Shown here one piece after another: positions 11,769 to 20,772 of a stretch of DNA of 58,469 nucleotides (the first letter of the stretch is position 1; each line of letters starts with the position of its first letter). Both the position numbers and the translations under genes were made by a program. Below the pieces are notes generated by a model. It was not told where the DNA came from. It searched no databases and saw only the letters and a program-made list of their open reading frames with translations. The stretch is from Thermoanaerobaculia bacterium (GTDB lineage: Bacteria; Acidobacteriota; Thermoanaerobaculia; Multivoradales; JAGPDF01). The stretch covers positions 1 through 58,469 of the forward strand of contig JAGPDF010000024.1 of assembly GCA_018057705.1 (NCBI GenBank), given 5' to 3'.

Positions 11769-12095
11769 TCAGTCCGCGAGCTCTTCGACGCTCGCGGCGT
11801 GAAATCCGACCAGGAGCCGCCGGCCGCGGCGCAGCATCGGCGCGCGGAAATTGCCCGTCGGTCCCCGGAGGTCGTCCGGTTTCGCGGCTTCCGCCGCGAG
11901 CTTCTCCACCTTCTTGCCACGGGCGATCCAGACTTCGTCAACGCTGCCGAGGAGCTCCTTTACTTCCATCTCCGACAGGGCGTTGCGCGCGCTGCGCTCC
12001 TCCTTGACGGCGACCTTCCTGCTGAGGAGCACCTCCCGGGTGCTCTCGCAGCTCTTTCAGCTCGGGCGCGAGTAGAAGAAATCGACGGTGGACAT
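11769..12095 (-). CDS. ArsC/thioredoxin-fold selenoprotein, in-frame TGA = Sec13
   Basis: 108 aa if TGA at 12057-12059 is read as selenocysteine. The first codons read MSTVDFFYSRPS-U-KSCE, giving a U-x-x-C redox motif exactly where the ArsC-like thioredoxin fold has its catalytic Cys. The C-terminal half (GPTGNFRAPMLRRGRRLLVG) matches the ArsC/Spx-like signature with the cis-Pro region. This architecture is that of the known ArsC family (seleno)proteins, presumed redox enzymes of unknown substrate. A SECIS-like hairpin follows the TGA. Without recoding only an 87-aa N-truncated frame from 12032 would be called, lacking the active site. TAGCGT lies 7 nt before the ATG at 12095. I am confident of the reading; selA/B/C/D must be elsewhere. 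Confidence 0.85.
12021..12059 (-). promoter_or_regulatory. bSECIS-like hairpin after Sec TGA of ArsC-like gene
   Basis: Reading the minus strand: TGA, 11 nt, stem GAGCACC, loop CGGGA, stem GGTGCTC (7 perfect pairs), plus an outer GCTG/CAGC helix across a small internal loop. The loop starts 18 nt after the TGA and carries G at its second position, within the usual limits for bacterial SECIS elements (loop about 16-37 nt from UGA, G among the first two loop bases). Confidence 0.75.
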
Positions 12096-12102
12096 GGCGT
12101 GA

Positions 12103-12108
12103 ACGCTA
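12103..12108 (-). promoter_or_regulatory. Putative leaderless -10 box TAGCGT
   Basis: TAGCGT, 7 nt before the ATG of the ArsC-like selenoprotein (12095). Confidence 0.35.
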
Positions 12109-12212
12109 GCACGCGTGCCGCGTCAGTCGGAGCCCGAGCTCTCCCAGTCGTCCATCGAGCGGCGCTCCTTCTTGGTCGGCCGGCCGGCGCCCTAATCGCG
12201 GGCCACCGGCGG
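12109..12212. repeat. 104-bp direct repeat, copy A (remnant of S4 gene 3' end)
   Basis: Matches 13556-13659 at 101 of 104 positions. On the minus strand it encodes GRPTKKERRSMDDWESSGSD and the stop, i.e. the last residues of the Hsp15-like gene, but an in-frame TAG just upstream leaves it as a dead fragment. It flanks the histidine kinase gene. Confidence 0.9.
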
Positions 12213-12219
12213 CGGGGGG

Positions 12220-13350
12220 CTAGCTGGGAAGCGTCGCCTGCTTGTCGAGCCGACAGGCTGGGGCTTGGCTTCCCGAGGTGGCCCGGGTCGGGATCGTGAC
12301 GTGGAAGATGCTGCCGCCCGCCGTTGGACTCTCGACCCAGATGCGTCCGCCATGGGAGGAGACGATGCACTTCGCGATGTGGAGTCCCAGCCCGAGCCCT
12401 CGATTGTCGTTTTCGTCGACCTGCCAGAAGCGCTCGAAGATGAGATTCTGAATATGCACAGGGACTCCGACTCCCTCGTCGGCGACGCTGAAATGGAGCT
12501 CATCCTGTCCTCGCTCTCCGCGCACGACGATGCTCCCGCCGCGCGCGGTGAACTTGATCGCATTCGAGATGAGGTTGGCGAGCACCTGGAGCATCCGGCC
12601 GTGGTCATAGGAAGCCATCAGGGCGGACGGGTCGCCGCGAAGCTCGAGGGTCACTCCCTTGTCGGCCGCTGCCGGCGCGAACATGCCCTGAACTTCGGAG
12701 AGCAGGGTTCGGGCGTCTTCGAGCTTCGCCTGCAGTGCGAGTCTCCCGGAGTCGATGCTGACGACATCGATCAGATCTCCGACCAGGCGATTCATGCGCG
12801 CGACGTAGAGTTCCAGGCGATGGGCCGCTTCGATCGTCCTGTGGCCTTCCTCGGTATCTGTAGCTTCGTCGGCGAGAAGGTTGGACTCGAGCAGGACGCC
12901 GCAAAGCAGACCACGCAGATCGTGGCTGACCATGCTCAGGAAGTCATCGCGCTTCGCCAGCCGGGCGTCGGTGCGCGCCCTCTCCGTGAGCAGGTCGCGG
13001 TCGGTCCGCAGGCGCTCGAGCGGCATCAGGGCGGCGAGAAGTCGCTCGTGGCTGTCGCGTTCGGTGCGAATCAGCGCGTCCGCAGCCGAGCGCTCCGCAT
13101 CGACGACCTGGTCGGCGACGAGTCGCTGCTCGAGGATCGCCACCGACGGCGCTTCCGGCCCGACGTCGGCCGTTTCGCGGGCAGCCTCCAGCACAGAGTC
13201 CGCCACGACCCTTGCCTCGGCGATCAACTGATCGGCGTCGGTTTCCAGGCCGAGGCGGCGCTCGGCGATCGCCTCGTCGCTGCTCGCTCGTTCGGTCTGC
13301 AGACTCTGATCCGTCGTCTCGCGGTCGAGCCCAGGTCGAACCGAATTCAT
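12220..13350 (-). CDS. Cytosolic sensor histidine kinase
   Basis: 376 aa. No membrane segment; residues 1-125 form a charged coiled coil with recurring RAxxDxxIAxER-like units. HisKA follows with the H-box SMVSHDLRG (His143 as phospho-acceptor), then a HATPase_c domain with N-box NLISNAIKFT (Asn263), G1 DEGVGV, F-box FERFWQ and G2 GLGLGL. It autophosphorylates and passes phosphate to a response regulator, but none is adjacent, so it is an orphan kinase or feeds a hybrid network. It lies between two 104-bp direct repeats, and base composition looks slightly lower in GC than its neighbours, suggesting acquisition as a cassette. Confidence 0.88.
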   Translation of the reverse strand: MNSVRPGLDRETTDQSLQTERASSDEAIAERRLGLETDADQLIAEARVVADSVLEAARETADVGPEAPSVAILEQRLVADQVVDAERSAADALIRTERDSHERLLAALMPLERLRTDRDLLTERARTDARLAKRDDFLSMVSHDLRGLLCGVLLESNLLADEATDTEEGHRTIEAAHRLELYVARMNRLVGDLIDVVSIDSGRLALQAKLEDARTLLSEVQGMFAPAAADKGVTLELRGDPSALMASYDHGRMLQVLANLISNAIKFTARGGSIVVRGERGQDELHFSVADEGVGVPVHIQNLIFERFWQVDENDNRGLGLGLHIAKCIVSSHGGRIWVESPTAGGSIFHVTIPTRATSGSQAPACRLDKQATLPS

Positions 13351-13555
13351 CGCGTCGCCTCTCCGCTTCGAGGGCCGCTGCCGATCGGGCAGCAGAATCT
13401 CTCGGCCCGCTGAAGACGCCGACGCGCAAGGCGCGCCAGGATGTGTGCGGCGAGCCTACTCCCCGGCGCAGCCGCTCGCAACTCGGAGCGTTCTGCGGTC
13501 TTCCGCCTGGAGCGCGAGGAGAGAAATTGACCCAGGGGCATGGCCTGTGCGCCAT

Positions 13556-13659
13556 GCACGCGTGCCGCGTCAGTCGGAGCCCGAGCTCTCCCAGTCGTCC
13601 ATCGAGCGGCGCTCCTTCTTGGTCGGCCGGCCGGCGCCCTTCTCGCGCGCCACCGGCGG
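13556..13659. repeat. 104-bp direct repeat, copy B (functional 3' end of S4 gene)
   Basis: The intact copy, comprising the last about 30 codons of the Hsp15-like gene (13570-13659) and 14 bp beyond its stop. Copy A is at 12109-12212 in the same orientation; the 1.34 kb between them holds only the histidine kinase. Confidence 0.9.
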
Positions 13660-13956
13660 GCGGCGCATCAGGCGGAGGAGCGGATCGGCCGATGGGCGCG
13701 GCGGGGAGAGATCCTCGTAGAGCCTCCCGACTTCCGCCTTGGGGAGCGGCTTGTCGGCGATCTCCTGGACGATGAGGACGCGGGTCCAGTCGGAGGTGAC
13801 TTCGGCCTCGATGCGGTCGCCGACGACGAGATTGCGGTGCGGCTTGACCGCGATGCCGTTGACCCGCACCCGCGAGAGGTCGCAGGCGTGGGCGGAGAGG
13901 GTGCGGGTCTTGTAGACCCGGGCGATGGTCAGCCACTTGTCGAGGCGCGTGGACAT
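13570..13956 (-). CDS. hslR: S4-domain RNA-binding protein (heat-shock protein 15 family)
   Basis: 128 aa. An S4 fold occupies residues 1-65 (MSTRLDKWLTIARVYKTR, then VRVNGIAVKPHRNLVVGD), followed by a basic tail with GRPTKKERRSMDDW. Hsp15 binds 50S subunits that carry a nascent chain after premature dissociation and helps recycle them. The ATG at 13956 is supported by TAGAAT 7 nt upstream. Only 19 bp separate it from the divergent lipoprotein gene. Its 3' end was duplicated to 12109-12212. Confidence 0.85.
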   Translation of the reverse strand: MSTRLDKWLTIARVYKTRTLSAHACDLSRVRVNGIAVKPHRNLVVGDRIEAEVTSDWTRVLIVQEIADKPLPKAEVGRLYEDLSPPRPSADPLLRLMRRPPVAREKGAGRPTKKERRSMDDWESSGSD

Positions 13957-13963
13957 CGTCAAG

Positions 13964-13969
13964 ATTCTA
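13964..13969 (-). promoter_or_regulatory. Putative leaderless -10 box TAGAAT
   Basis: TAGAAT, 7 nt before the ATG of the S4/Hsp15 gene, in the 19-bp gap between divergent genes. Confidence 0.45.
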
Positions 13970-13975
13970 GGCCAC

Positions 13976-15157
13976 ATGCCCAAAGTCCGCCGCGCGACGC
14001 CGATCGTCCTGACACTCACCCTGGCCGCGCTCCTCGGCGGCTGCTTCGAGCCGCCGGTCGCGGAGCGGATGCTGCTCGAGTTCCTCTCCGACGGCGCGGC
14101 GCGGGCGACCCTGATGATCGACCTCGGGCGCGCCGAGGACTTCGAGTCGGCGGCCGTGCGCAAGCGGATCGCGACGGCCGAGCGTGAGTTGGTGGCGGGC
14201 ACCGACCCCTGGCTGGCGCGCTTCGAAAGTCTCACCCAGGGTTCCGACGGCACCAGTTTCCGGCGCACGCGCGGCGCCCTGCGCGAGTTCCGCCGCTGGG
14301 CGGAGCTCGACGACCCGGCGGCCTTCTCCGAGCTCTTCGCCGGCGATCCGGTCGACTACCAGTACTCGCGCAACGGCGACCGGGCGACGCTCGAGATCTC
14401 TGCGAGCGGCGCCAGCCGCGGGACCCGCAAGGAGCGCGAGCGCGTGCAGCGGGAGGTCGCCGAATGGAGCCTTGCCTTCTCCCACTACGTGGAACGGGTC
14501 TTCGAGCTCGAACAACTGTTGGTGGACCAGCCTGAAAAAAGAAGAGGCTGCTGGCAAAGGGTGTTCGGCGTGAAGGGCGACGGCGGCGTCGACGGCGTCG
14601 ACGGCGTCGATGGAGAGGGCCGGGACGCGGCGTCCGCAGTCGAGCTCACTCCTGCGGAAGCGGCGGTGGCGAAGGCGGTCGGCGACAGCCTCGCCGAGCT
14701 GCTCGGCGCCTTCGAAATCGACGCCCGCGAAGGCTTCTCTCTCGATGAGCGGGTGCGCAAGGTCTTTCACCCGCTCTCGGCACAGCTTTTCGTCAGCCTG
14801 CCGGCGCCGGCGAACGAGGTGGAGGGCTTCGAGGCGCCCAGCGCCGAGGAGCAGGCGGGCGAAGAGGATTTCGCCTACGCCTTCCCCGAGCGCAGCCTGA
14901 TCACGGCGCTCGACGCCCTCGAGGCCCGCTGGCTGGTGGCCGGACCGGCGCGCGCCCTGTTCGACCACCTGCGCATGAACCCGGACGGCGAGATGGACAT
15001 CGCCCGCTTCGTGGCCGGGCCGGTGCTCCAGGAGTCGGCGACGCCCCCCGGGCCCACTGAGGTTGCCGACCCTTTACTGGAGCTTTTGCGCCCCGAAGGG
15101 GCGTATCGTCTGGTCTGGCGTATTCCGAATCCGGAGCCAGACCCAGAACAACCATGA
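13976..15157 (+). CDS. Lipoprotein of unknown function
   Basis: 393 aa. Signal with lipobox LAALLGGC (lipidated Cys23), so it is membrane-anchored. The mature part is acidic, largely helical, with a Gly-Val-Asp repeat near residues 204-212 encoded by three 9-bp tandem units (14585-14611). No domain recognised. Its stop overlaps the ATG of the minimal-zincin gene (ATGA), so the two are translationally coupled and may act together. The ATG at 13976 is chosen because the signal peptide begins there. Confidence 0.7.
   Translation: MPKVRRATPIVLTLTLAALLGGCFEPPVAERMLLEFLSDGAARATLMIDLGRAEDFESAAVRKRIATAERELVAGTDPWLARFESLTQGSDGTSFRRTRGALREFRRWAELDDPAAFSELFAGDPVDYQYSRNGDRATLEISASGASRGTRKERERVQREVAEWSLAFSHYVERVFELEQLLVDQPEKRRGCWQRVFGVKGDGGVDGVDGVDGEGRDAASAVELTPAEAAVAKAVGDSLAELLGAFEIDAREGFSLDERVRKVFHPLSAQLFVSLPAPANEVEGFEAPSAEEQAGEEDFAYAFPERSLITALDALEARWLVAGPARALFDHLRMNPDGEMDIARFVAGPVLQESATPPGPTEVADPLLELLRPEGAYRLVWRIPNPEPDPEQP
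14585..14611 (+). repeat. Three tandem 9-bp units inside lipoprotein gene
   Basis: GGCGTCGAC twice and GGCGTCGAT once, in frame, coding Gly-Val-Asp repeats. Slippage-prone, but length changes keep the frame. Confidence 0.85.
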
Positions 15158-15525
15158 GAGTCCCCCCCGAAGAGTTCGAAGCGCTGGTCGAGCACGCCCT
15201 CGCCAACCTCCCTGAAGAGTTCAAGGCGGCGTTGGACAACGTCGCGGTGATGATCGCCGAAGAACCTTCGGACGAGGACCTCGAGGAGGTCGGCATCGAC
15301 CCCGACGATCCCGACCGCGACGAGCTCTTCGGCCTCTACCACGGTACGCCGCTCACCGAGCGCGACAGCTTCTACTCGGCGCTCCCGGACCGCGTGATGA
15401 TCTACCGCGGCCCGATCCTGCGCGAATGCACCAGTCGCCGCGAAGTCATGAAAGAGGTCCGCGAAACCGTCCAGCACGAGCTCGGCCACTACTTCGGCAT
15501 GGAAGAAGACGACCTGCCGTTCTGA
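15154..15525 (+). CDS. Minimal zincin metallopeptidase-like protein (PF06262-type)
   Basis: 123 aa, the normal small size for this family. The zinc site is QHELGHYFGMEEDD (His108, Glu109, His112, with Asp119/120 as candidate third ligand). The preceding GLYHGTPLTER and RVMIYRGPILR strands are family hallmarks. Family function is not established; a peptidase role is inferred from the motif. Coupled to the lipoprotein gene by a 4-bp overlap. Confidence 0.85.
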   Translation: MRVPPEEFEALVEHALANLPEEFKAALDNVAVMIAEEPSDEDLEEVGIDPDDPDRDELFGLYHGTPLTERDSFYSALPDRVMIYRGPILRECTSRREVMKEVRETVQHELGHYFGMEEDDLPF

Positions 15526-15541
15526 TGACTCGCGATTCGGT

Positions 15542-15859
15542 TTACTTTCCTTCGGCGGCGGCCTTGATGCGGTCGACCTTGGTGTCGCCGTCGCGGGTCA
15601 GAGTTTCGCGCTCGCGCTGGTAGAACTCCTCCTGCTCCATGCGTTTGACCGGGTCGGTGAGCTTGGCCATCTGGTCGCGGTGGAGGATCTCGAGCTCGGC
15701 GATCTTCGATTGGGTGAGCGCCCGGGCGTCGGCGATCGCCTGTTTGGTCTCGTCGGAGAGGGTGGTCGCGCTGGGGCGGTCGATGCCCTGGGCGTCCATC
15801 CGTTCGAGCGCCAGTTCGTACGCCGACTTCATTCCTTTTGCCTTGTCGTGGGAGGCCAT
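15542..15859 (-). CDS. Small charged coiled-coil protein, unknown
   Basis: 105 aa, rich in Lys/Glu/Arg, predicted almost entirely helical with a long heptad-like stretch (KQAIADARALTQSKIAELEI). No signal peptide and no known domain. The ATG at 15859 has GGGGAGA just upstream and TACAAT at 9 nt, so it could use either initiation mode. It is convergent to the zincin gene and divergent from the ABC operon. Confidence 0.65.
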   Translation of the reverse strand: MASHDKAKGMKSAYELALERMDAQGIDRPSATTLSDETKQAIADARALTQSKIAELEILHRDQMAKLTDPVKRMEQEEFYQRERETLTRDGDTKVDRIKAAAEGK

Positions 15860-15868
15860 GGTCTCCCC

Positions 15869-15874
15869 ATTGTA
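15869..15874 (-). promoter_or_regulatory. Putative -10 box TACAAT
   Basis: TACAAT, 9 nt before the ATG of the coiled-coil protein (15859). Confidence 0.4.
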
Positions 15875-15952
15875 GTCGGAGCCTGCCCCGGGGACGGAAC
15901 GAACGCGCCAAGCTGACGCCTTCGGCGGCCGTTTCGAAGGCATCGGATTTGC

Positions 15953-15958
15953 TAACCT
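15953..15958 (+). promoter_or_regulatory. Putative leaderless -10 box TAACCT
   Basis: TAACCT, 7 nt before the ATG of the Gld-like operon (15966). Confidence 0.35.
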
Positions 15959-15965
15959 GAGAGGC

Positions 15966-16951
<986 letters not shown>

Positions 16952-16955
<4 letters not shown>

Positions 16956-17692
16956 AGGGCGCGCTCGCCGTCTTCGGCCGCGAGCTCCGGGCCTACTTCT
17001 TCTCGCCGCTTGCCTACGTCATCCTGACCTTCTTCGTGCTCGTGCAGGGCTGGTATTTCGCGATGATCGTCGCCTTCCTCGCCGACCCGCGGGCGGGGGC
17101 GGGGCGGCCGCTCGAGCTCTTCTTCGGCCAGACAATCTTCACCTGGCTCGTGCTGATCTTCGCCGGCACCTTCCTCACCATGCGCCTGATCTCGGAGGAG
17201 CTGCGCAGCGGGACGATCGAGACCCTGTTGACCTCGCCGATCTCGGAGAGCCAGGTGGTCGCCGGCAAGTACCTGGCTGCCCTGACTTTCTACCTCTTCC
17301 TCTGGGCGCCGACGCTGGCCTATGTCGCCATCGTGCGCTGGTTCACGCCGGTGGACTGGGGGCCGATCGCCGCTTCGTACCTCGGAATCGCGGGCATCGG
17401 CGCGCTCTTCCTCGCGGTCGGCCTCTTCGCCTCGGCGACCTCCAAGAACCAGATGGTCGCCGCGGTCGTGACCTTCTTCTGCCTCCTGGTGCTCTTCAGT
17501 TGCGGCCTGCTCGAAAACCTCGTGAACGGCGAGACCGCCAAGAAAGTGCTCGGACAGATGAACCTCTGGCAGCACATGGACGACTTCAGCAAGGGCATCG
17601 TCGACACCCGGCGGCTGGTCTACTACGCGAGCGGCGTCGGCTTCTTTCTCTTCCTCACCAGCCGCTCCCTGGCGGCGAAGAAGTGGAGGTAG
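16952..17692 (+). CDS. ABC-2 type permease (GldF-like)
   Basis: 246 aa with six predicted membrane segments and the LISEELRSGTIETLLTSPIS loop that is diagnostic of ABC-2 permeases of this subgroup. Forms the membrane channel with the ATPase encoded immediately upstream. Four bases separate it from the GldG-like gene. Confidence 0.9.
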
Positions 17693-17696
17693 GGCG

Positions 17697-19220
17697 ATGA
17701 GCGGAACGGGAAGAACCGGTGGCCTCGCCCAGGCGTCGCTGCTCTCGGCCGGAGTGTTGCTGGTCGCGGCGCTGGTGGGCATCGTGAACTACCTCGGGAT
17801 GCGCTACTACCACCGCTTCGACTGGACCTCGTCGCAGATCTACTCGCTGTCGGAAAAGACCTTGTCGATCCTCGCCGGCCTCGACCGGGACATCGAGGTC
17901 ACGCTCTTCCTGCGTGAAGATTCGCCGCTCTACGAGTCGTCGAAGGAGCTCCTCGGGCGTTACGCGGCGAAGTCGCCGCGCGTCCGTTTCCGAACCGTCT
18001 CGGTGGACAAGAATCTCATCGAGGCCCAGCGCCTGGTCGACAAGTTCCAGCTCTCCGACCCGAACGTCGTGGTCTTCGAAAGCGGGGCCGACCGCCGCGT
18101 CGTCGAAGAGAGCTCTCTCGCCGACTTCGACTACTCGGCGCTCCAGTACGGCGGCCGTCCCGAGCTCACCGGATTCAAGGGCGAGGAGGCCTTCAGCGGC
18201 GCGATCCTCGAGCTCGTCGAAAGCAGGAAGCCCCGGGTCCTCTTGACCTCCGGGCACGGTGAAGCGTCTCTCGACGAGCCTGGCGCCGGCGGCCTCTCCG
18301 GCGTCGCCGGCCTGGTCGGCAAGGAGAATCTCGAGCTCACGAGCTGGGCTTCGCTGGGGCAGCCGGACGTGCCGGCGGGCACCGACCTGCTGGTCGTCGC
18401 CGGCGCCCGGGCGCGCTTCGCCGAGCCCGAGCTTCAGGCGTTCGGCAGGTTCCTGGATCGCGGCGGGCGGATGCTCGTGCTGCTCGATCCCGAGCTCGCG
18501 CCGGGCGGCGGACTCCTCGAAACCGGTCTCGAGGGCTGGCTCGACGCCTACGGCGTGCAGGTAGGCGCCAACATCGTCGTCGATCCGGGAGCGACCGTGC
18601 CGCTGCATGGCGCCGAGACGCTCTTTGCCGGCGCCTCCGGCGGGCACCCGATCGTCCGCAGCCTCGAACAGGCCGGGGTCGGCGTGATCGTGGCGCTGGC
18701 GCGCTCGGTGGCCGCCGGCCGCGCGCCCGAGGGCGCCCAGGCGCAGGTCCTCCTCGAGACCACCGCCGAAGGCTGGGGCGAGTCCGACCTGGGCAATCTG
18801 CGCGCTGTCGCGAAGGACGTCAAGGATCTTTCCGGCCCGGTGCCGCTCGCCGTCGCTGTCAGCGCCCCGTCGCAGGAGGCGCCGTTGGCGGGCATGGAGG
18901 AGGAAGAGCTCGCGGAGGCGTCCGCTCCGAAGCCGCCGGTGGGCGAAGGACCGGCCTGGCGCCTGGTGGTCGTCGGCGACTCCGACTTCGCGACCAACAG
19001 CCTGCTCGCGCTCTCGGGCAACCCGACGCTGCTCGCCAACTCCTTCAACTGGTTGCTCGACCGCCAGAAGCTCCTCGGGATCGGCCCCAAGAAACCCGAC
19101 CAGGTCCGCATGACGCTCACGCCGGGGCAGCTCTCGGGGGTGACCTGGCTGGTGCTCGCGGGGCTCCCGGCGCTGGCGATCGCCGCCGGCATCGCGGTGC
19201 ACTTCCGGCGCCGGAGGTAG
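17697..19220 (+). CDS. GldG family protein (ABC-associated substrate-binding-like)
   Basis: 507 aa. One N-terminal membrane anchor (about 12-33), a large extracytoplasmic domain, and a C-terminal anchor (about 482-502) followed by RRRR. DWTSSQIYSLSEKT near residue 40 is the family landmark (ABC_transp_aux). It is thought to work with the ATPase/permease as an accessory exporter subunit. Spacing of 4 bp on either side places it firmly in the operon. Confidence 0.88.
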   Translation: MSGTGRTGGLAQASLLSAGVLLVAALVGIVNYLGMRYYHRFDWTSSQIYSLSEKTLSILAGLDRDIEVTLFLREDSPLYESSKELLGRYAAKSPRVRFRTVSVDKNLIEAQRLVDKFQLSDPNVVVFESGADRRVVEESSLADFDYSALQYGGRPELTGFKGEEAFSGAILELVESRKPRVLLTSGHGEASLDEPGAGGLSGVAGLVGKENLELTSWASLGQPDVPAGTDLLVVAGARARFAEPELQAFGRFLDRGGRMLVLLDPELAPGGGLLETGLEGWLDAYGVQVGANIVVDPGATVPLHGAETLFAGASGGHPIVRSLEQAGVGVIVALARSVAAGRAPEGAQAQVLLETTAEGWGESDLGNLRAVAKDVKDLSGPVPLAVAVSAPSQEAPLAGMEEEELAEASAPKPPVGEGPAWRLVVVGDSDFATNSLLALSGNPTLLANSFNWLLDRQKLLGIGPKKPDQVRMTLTPGQLSGVTWLVLAGLPALAIAAGIAVHFRRRR

Positions 19221-19224
19221 AGGC

Positions 19225-20646
19225 ATGCGCCCCCGGAGCCTCCTCATTCTCGCCCTCGTCGTCGGCGTCTTGCTGGCACTCATCTACTACGCCGAAGACA
19301 GAGTGGCCGGCACCGACGAGCGCGCCGCCGCGGCCAGACGCCTCGTGGGCGCGACGCCGGAGGAGATCGTGGCGCTCGACTTCGAATGGCAGGGGAGCCG
19401 GGTGCGTCTCGAACGCGCCGCGAAGAGCCCGGAGTCGACCGGCGAGCTCCCCGGGGCGCGCCCGTGGCGAATCGTCGAGCCGTTCGTCCATCCCGCCGAC
19501 GAGGCTGCCGTCGCTCGGCTACTCGCCGGACTCGCGGGGCTCGAAGCGGTGCGCGTGCTGGATGGAGTGGCCCGTCGGGATGTCGGGCTCGAACCGCCGC
19601 GCGGCTCGGTGAGCTGGACGACGGCGACCGCCGCCGGGAAGCTCGAGGTCGGGGGCAGCGTGCCGGCGACCGAGGACGTGGTTGTGGCGGCGAGCGGAAG
19701 GGTCGCGCCGGCGGTCACCTCCGGAGCTTTCGTCGACGAGATCTCCCGTCCGGCCGGCGAGTGGCGAAGCCGGATGGTCGTGGCGGCCGCGCGCGACCGG
19801 ATCGAGCGCGTCGCGATCTCGCCGGTCGCCGGGGAGTCCGTCGTGCTCGCCCGCAGCGGCGAGACGCTGCGTCTCGAAAGCCCGGTTTCCGACCTGGCCG
19901 AGCGGGATCTCGCGGATCGTCTCCTTGCAGACCTCCTGGCGCTGCGGATCGAGACCTTCCTCGACCCGCCGCTCGCGGTCGAAGCCGAGGCGGCGCTCAG
20001 CGGGAGGGCCGCGGCGCAGGGAGCGTTGGGAACGATCGAGGTCACGATCCGCGGCGAGTCCGCGCCGCTGCGGATCGAGATCGGTGCCGAACGGGCACCC
20101 GGCCGGCGCGTCTGGCGCGCCGGCGGTCAGGCTTTCGAGAGCGTCTCGACGCTGGGCGACCTCCTGGCGCGCCCGGCGAGCGAATGGCGCAGCCGGAACT
20201 GGACCCGCTTCGAGAACTGGCGTATCGAGAAGGCGCGCTTCGAAGATCCGGCCGGCGCCTTCGAGCTCGCCCGCCGCGACGGCGAGTGGCTGCGCGACGG
20301 CAAGCGGATCCCGTTTACCGCCGCGAGCGATCTCCTCGCGGCGCTGACCGCAGCCCGGGCGGAGCGCCTCGCCGAGCTGCCGGCGGCAGCTGCGGGTGCG
20401 GCGCCGCCCGTCGCCCCCAGGCTCACCGTGACGATCTCCGACGCCGATGGCAACGAGGAGCTGCTGACGCTCTACGAGAGCCGCGATCCTGCTGCCGCGG
20501 TGGTTCCGGCGCGGACGCGGGGGCGCGAGGTGGAGATCCTGCTGGCGCGCGACCTCGTGACCGAACTCGAGCAGAAGGTCGCCGCTGTGCGCGCCGCCGA
20601 GCCGGTCGCCGAGGAGGCACCCGCGCCCGCGCCGCCGGCCATCTGA
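19225..20646 (+). CDS. DUF4340 domain protein, exporter operon
   Basis: 473 aa with a single N-terminal membrane segment (about 4-22) and an extracytoplasmic beta-rich region containing repeated DUF4340-like units (for example EWRSRNWTRFENW). DUF4340 proteins regularly follow gldG-like genes; their role is unknown. The C-terminus is an Ala/Pro/Glu-rich tail. It ends the operon; a GC hairpin follows. Confidence 0.85.
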   Translation: MRPRSLLILALVVGVLLALIYYAEDRVAGTDERAAAARRLVGATPEEIVALDFEWQGSRVRLERAAKSPESTGELPGARPWRIVEPFVHPADEAAVARLLAGLAGLEAVRVLDGVARRDVGLEPPRGSVSWTTATAAGKLEVGGSVPATEDVVVAASGRVAPAVTSGAFVDEISRPAGEWRSRMVVAAARDRIERVAISPVAGESVVLARSGETLRLESPVSDLAERDLADRLLADLLALRIETFLDPPLAVEAEAALSGRAAAQGALGTIEVTIRGESAPLRIEIGAERAPGRRVWRAGGQAFESVSTLGDLLARPASEWRSRNWTRFENWRIEKARFEDPAGAFELARRDGEWLRDGKRIPFTAASDLLAALTAARAERLAELPAAAAGAAPPVAPRLTVTISDADGNEELLTLYESRDPAAAVVPARTRGREVEILLARDLVTELEQKVAAVRAAEPVAEEAPAPAPPAI

Positions 20647-20676
20647 AGCGGAGCTCCGGCGACCACGTTGCGGCCC

Positions 20677-20710
20677 GACGCCTGCCCGCCGCTCCTCGCC
20701 GGCAGGCGTC
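20677..20710 (+). terminator. Hairpin after the Gld-like operon
   Basis: Perfect 10-bp stem GACGCCTGCC/GGCAGGCGTC with a 14-nt loop, 30 bp past the DUF4340 stop. No U-tract, so termination may need Rho or the hairpin may stabilise the 3' end. Confidence 0.45.
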
Positions 20711-20772
20711 GGCGGTCGTACCGCCCGGAAACAGGATGAGCCTTTTCGGCGACGGTCTGCGCGTACCCGGAC

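Noticed and set aside
13347-13559. 70-codon minus-strand frame between the kinase and the S4 gene
   Set aside because: No start signal and no conserved-looking sequence; it overlaps the direct repeat and reads as non-coding.
14585-14611. Short tandem repeats as a CRISPR-like array
   Set aside because: Only three 9-bp units inside a coding frame with no spacers; no CRISPR array or cas gene is present in the window.
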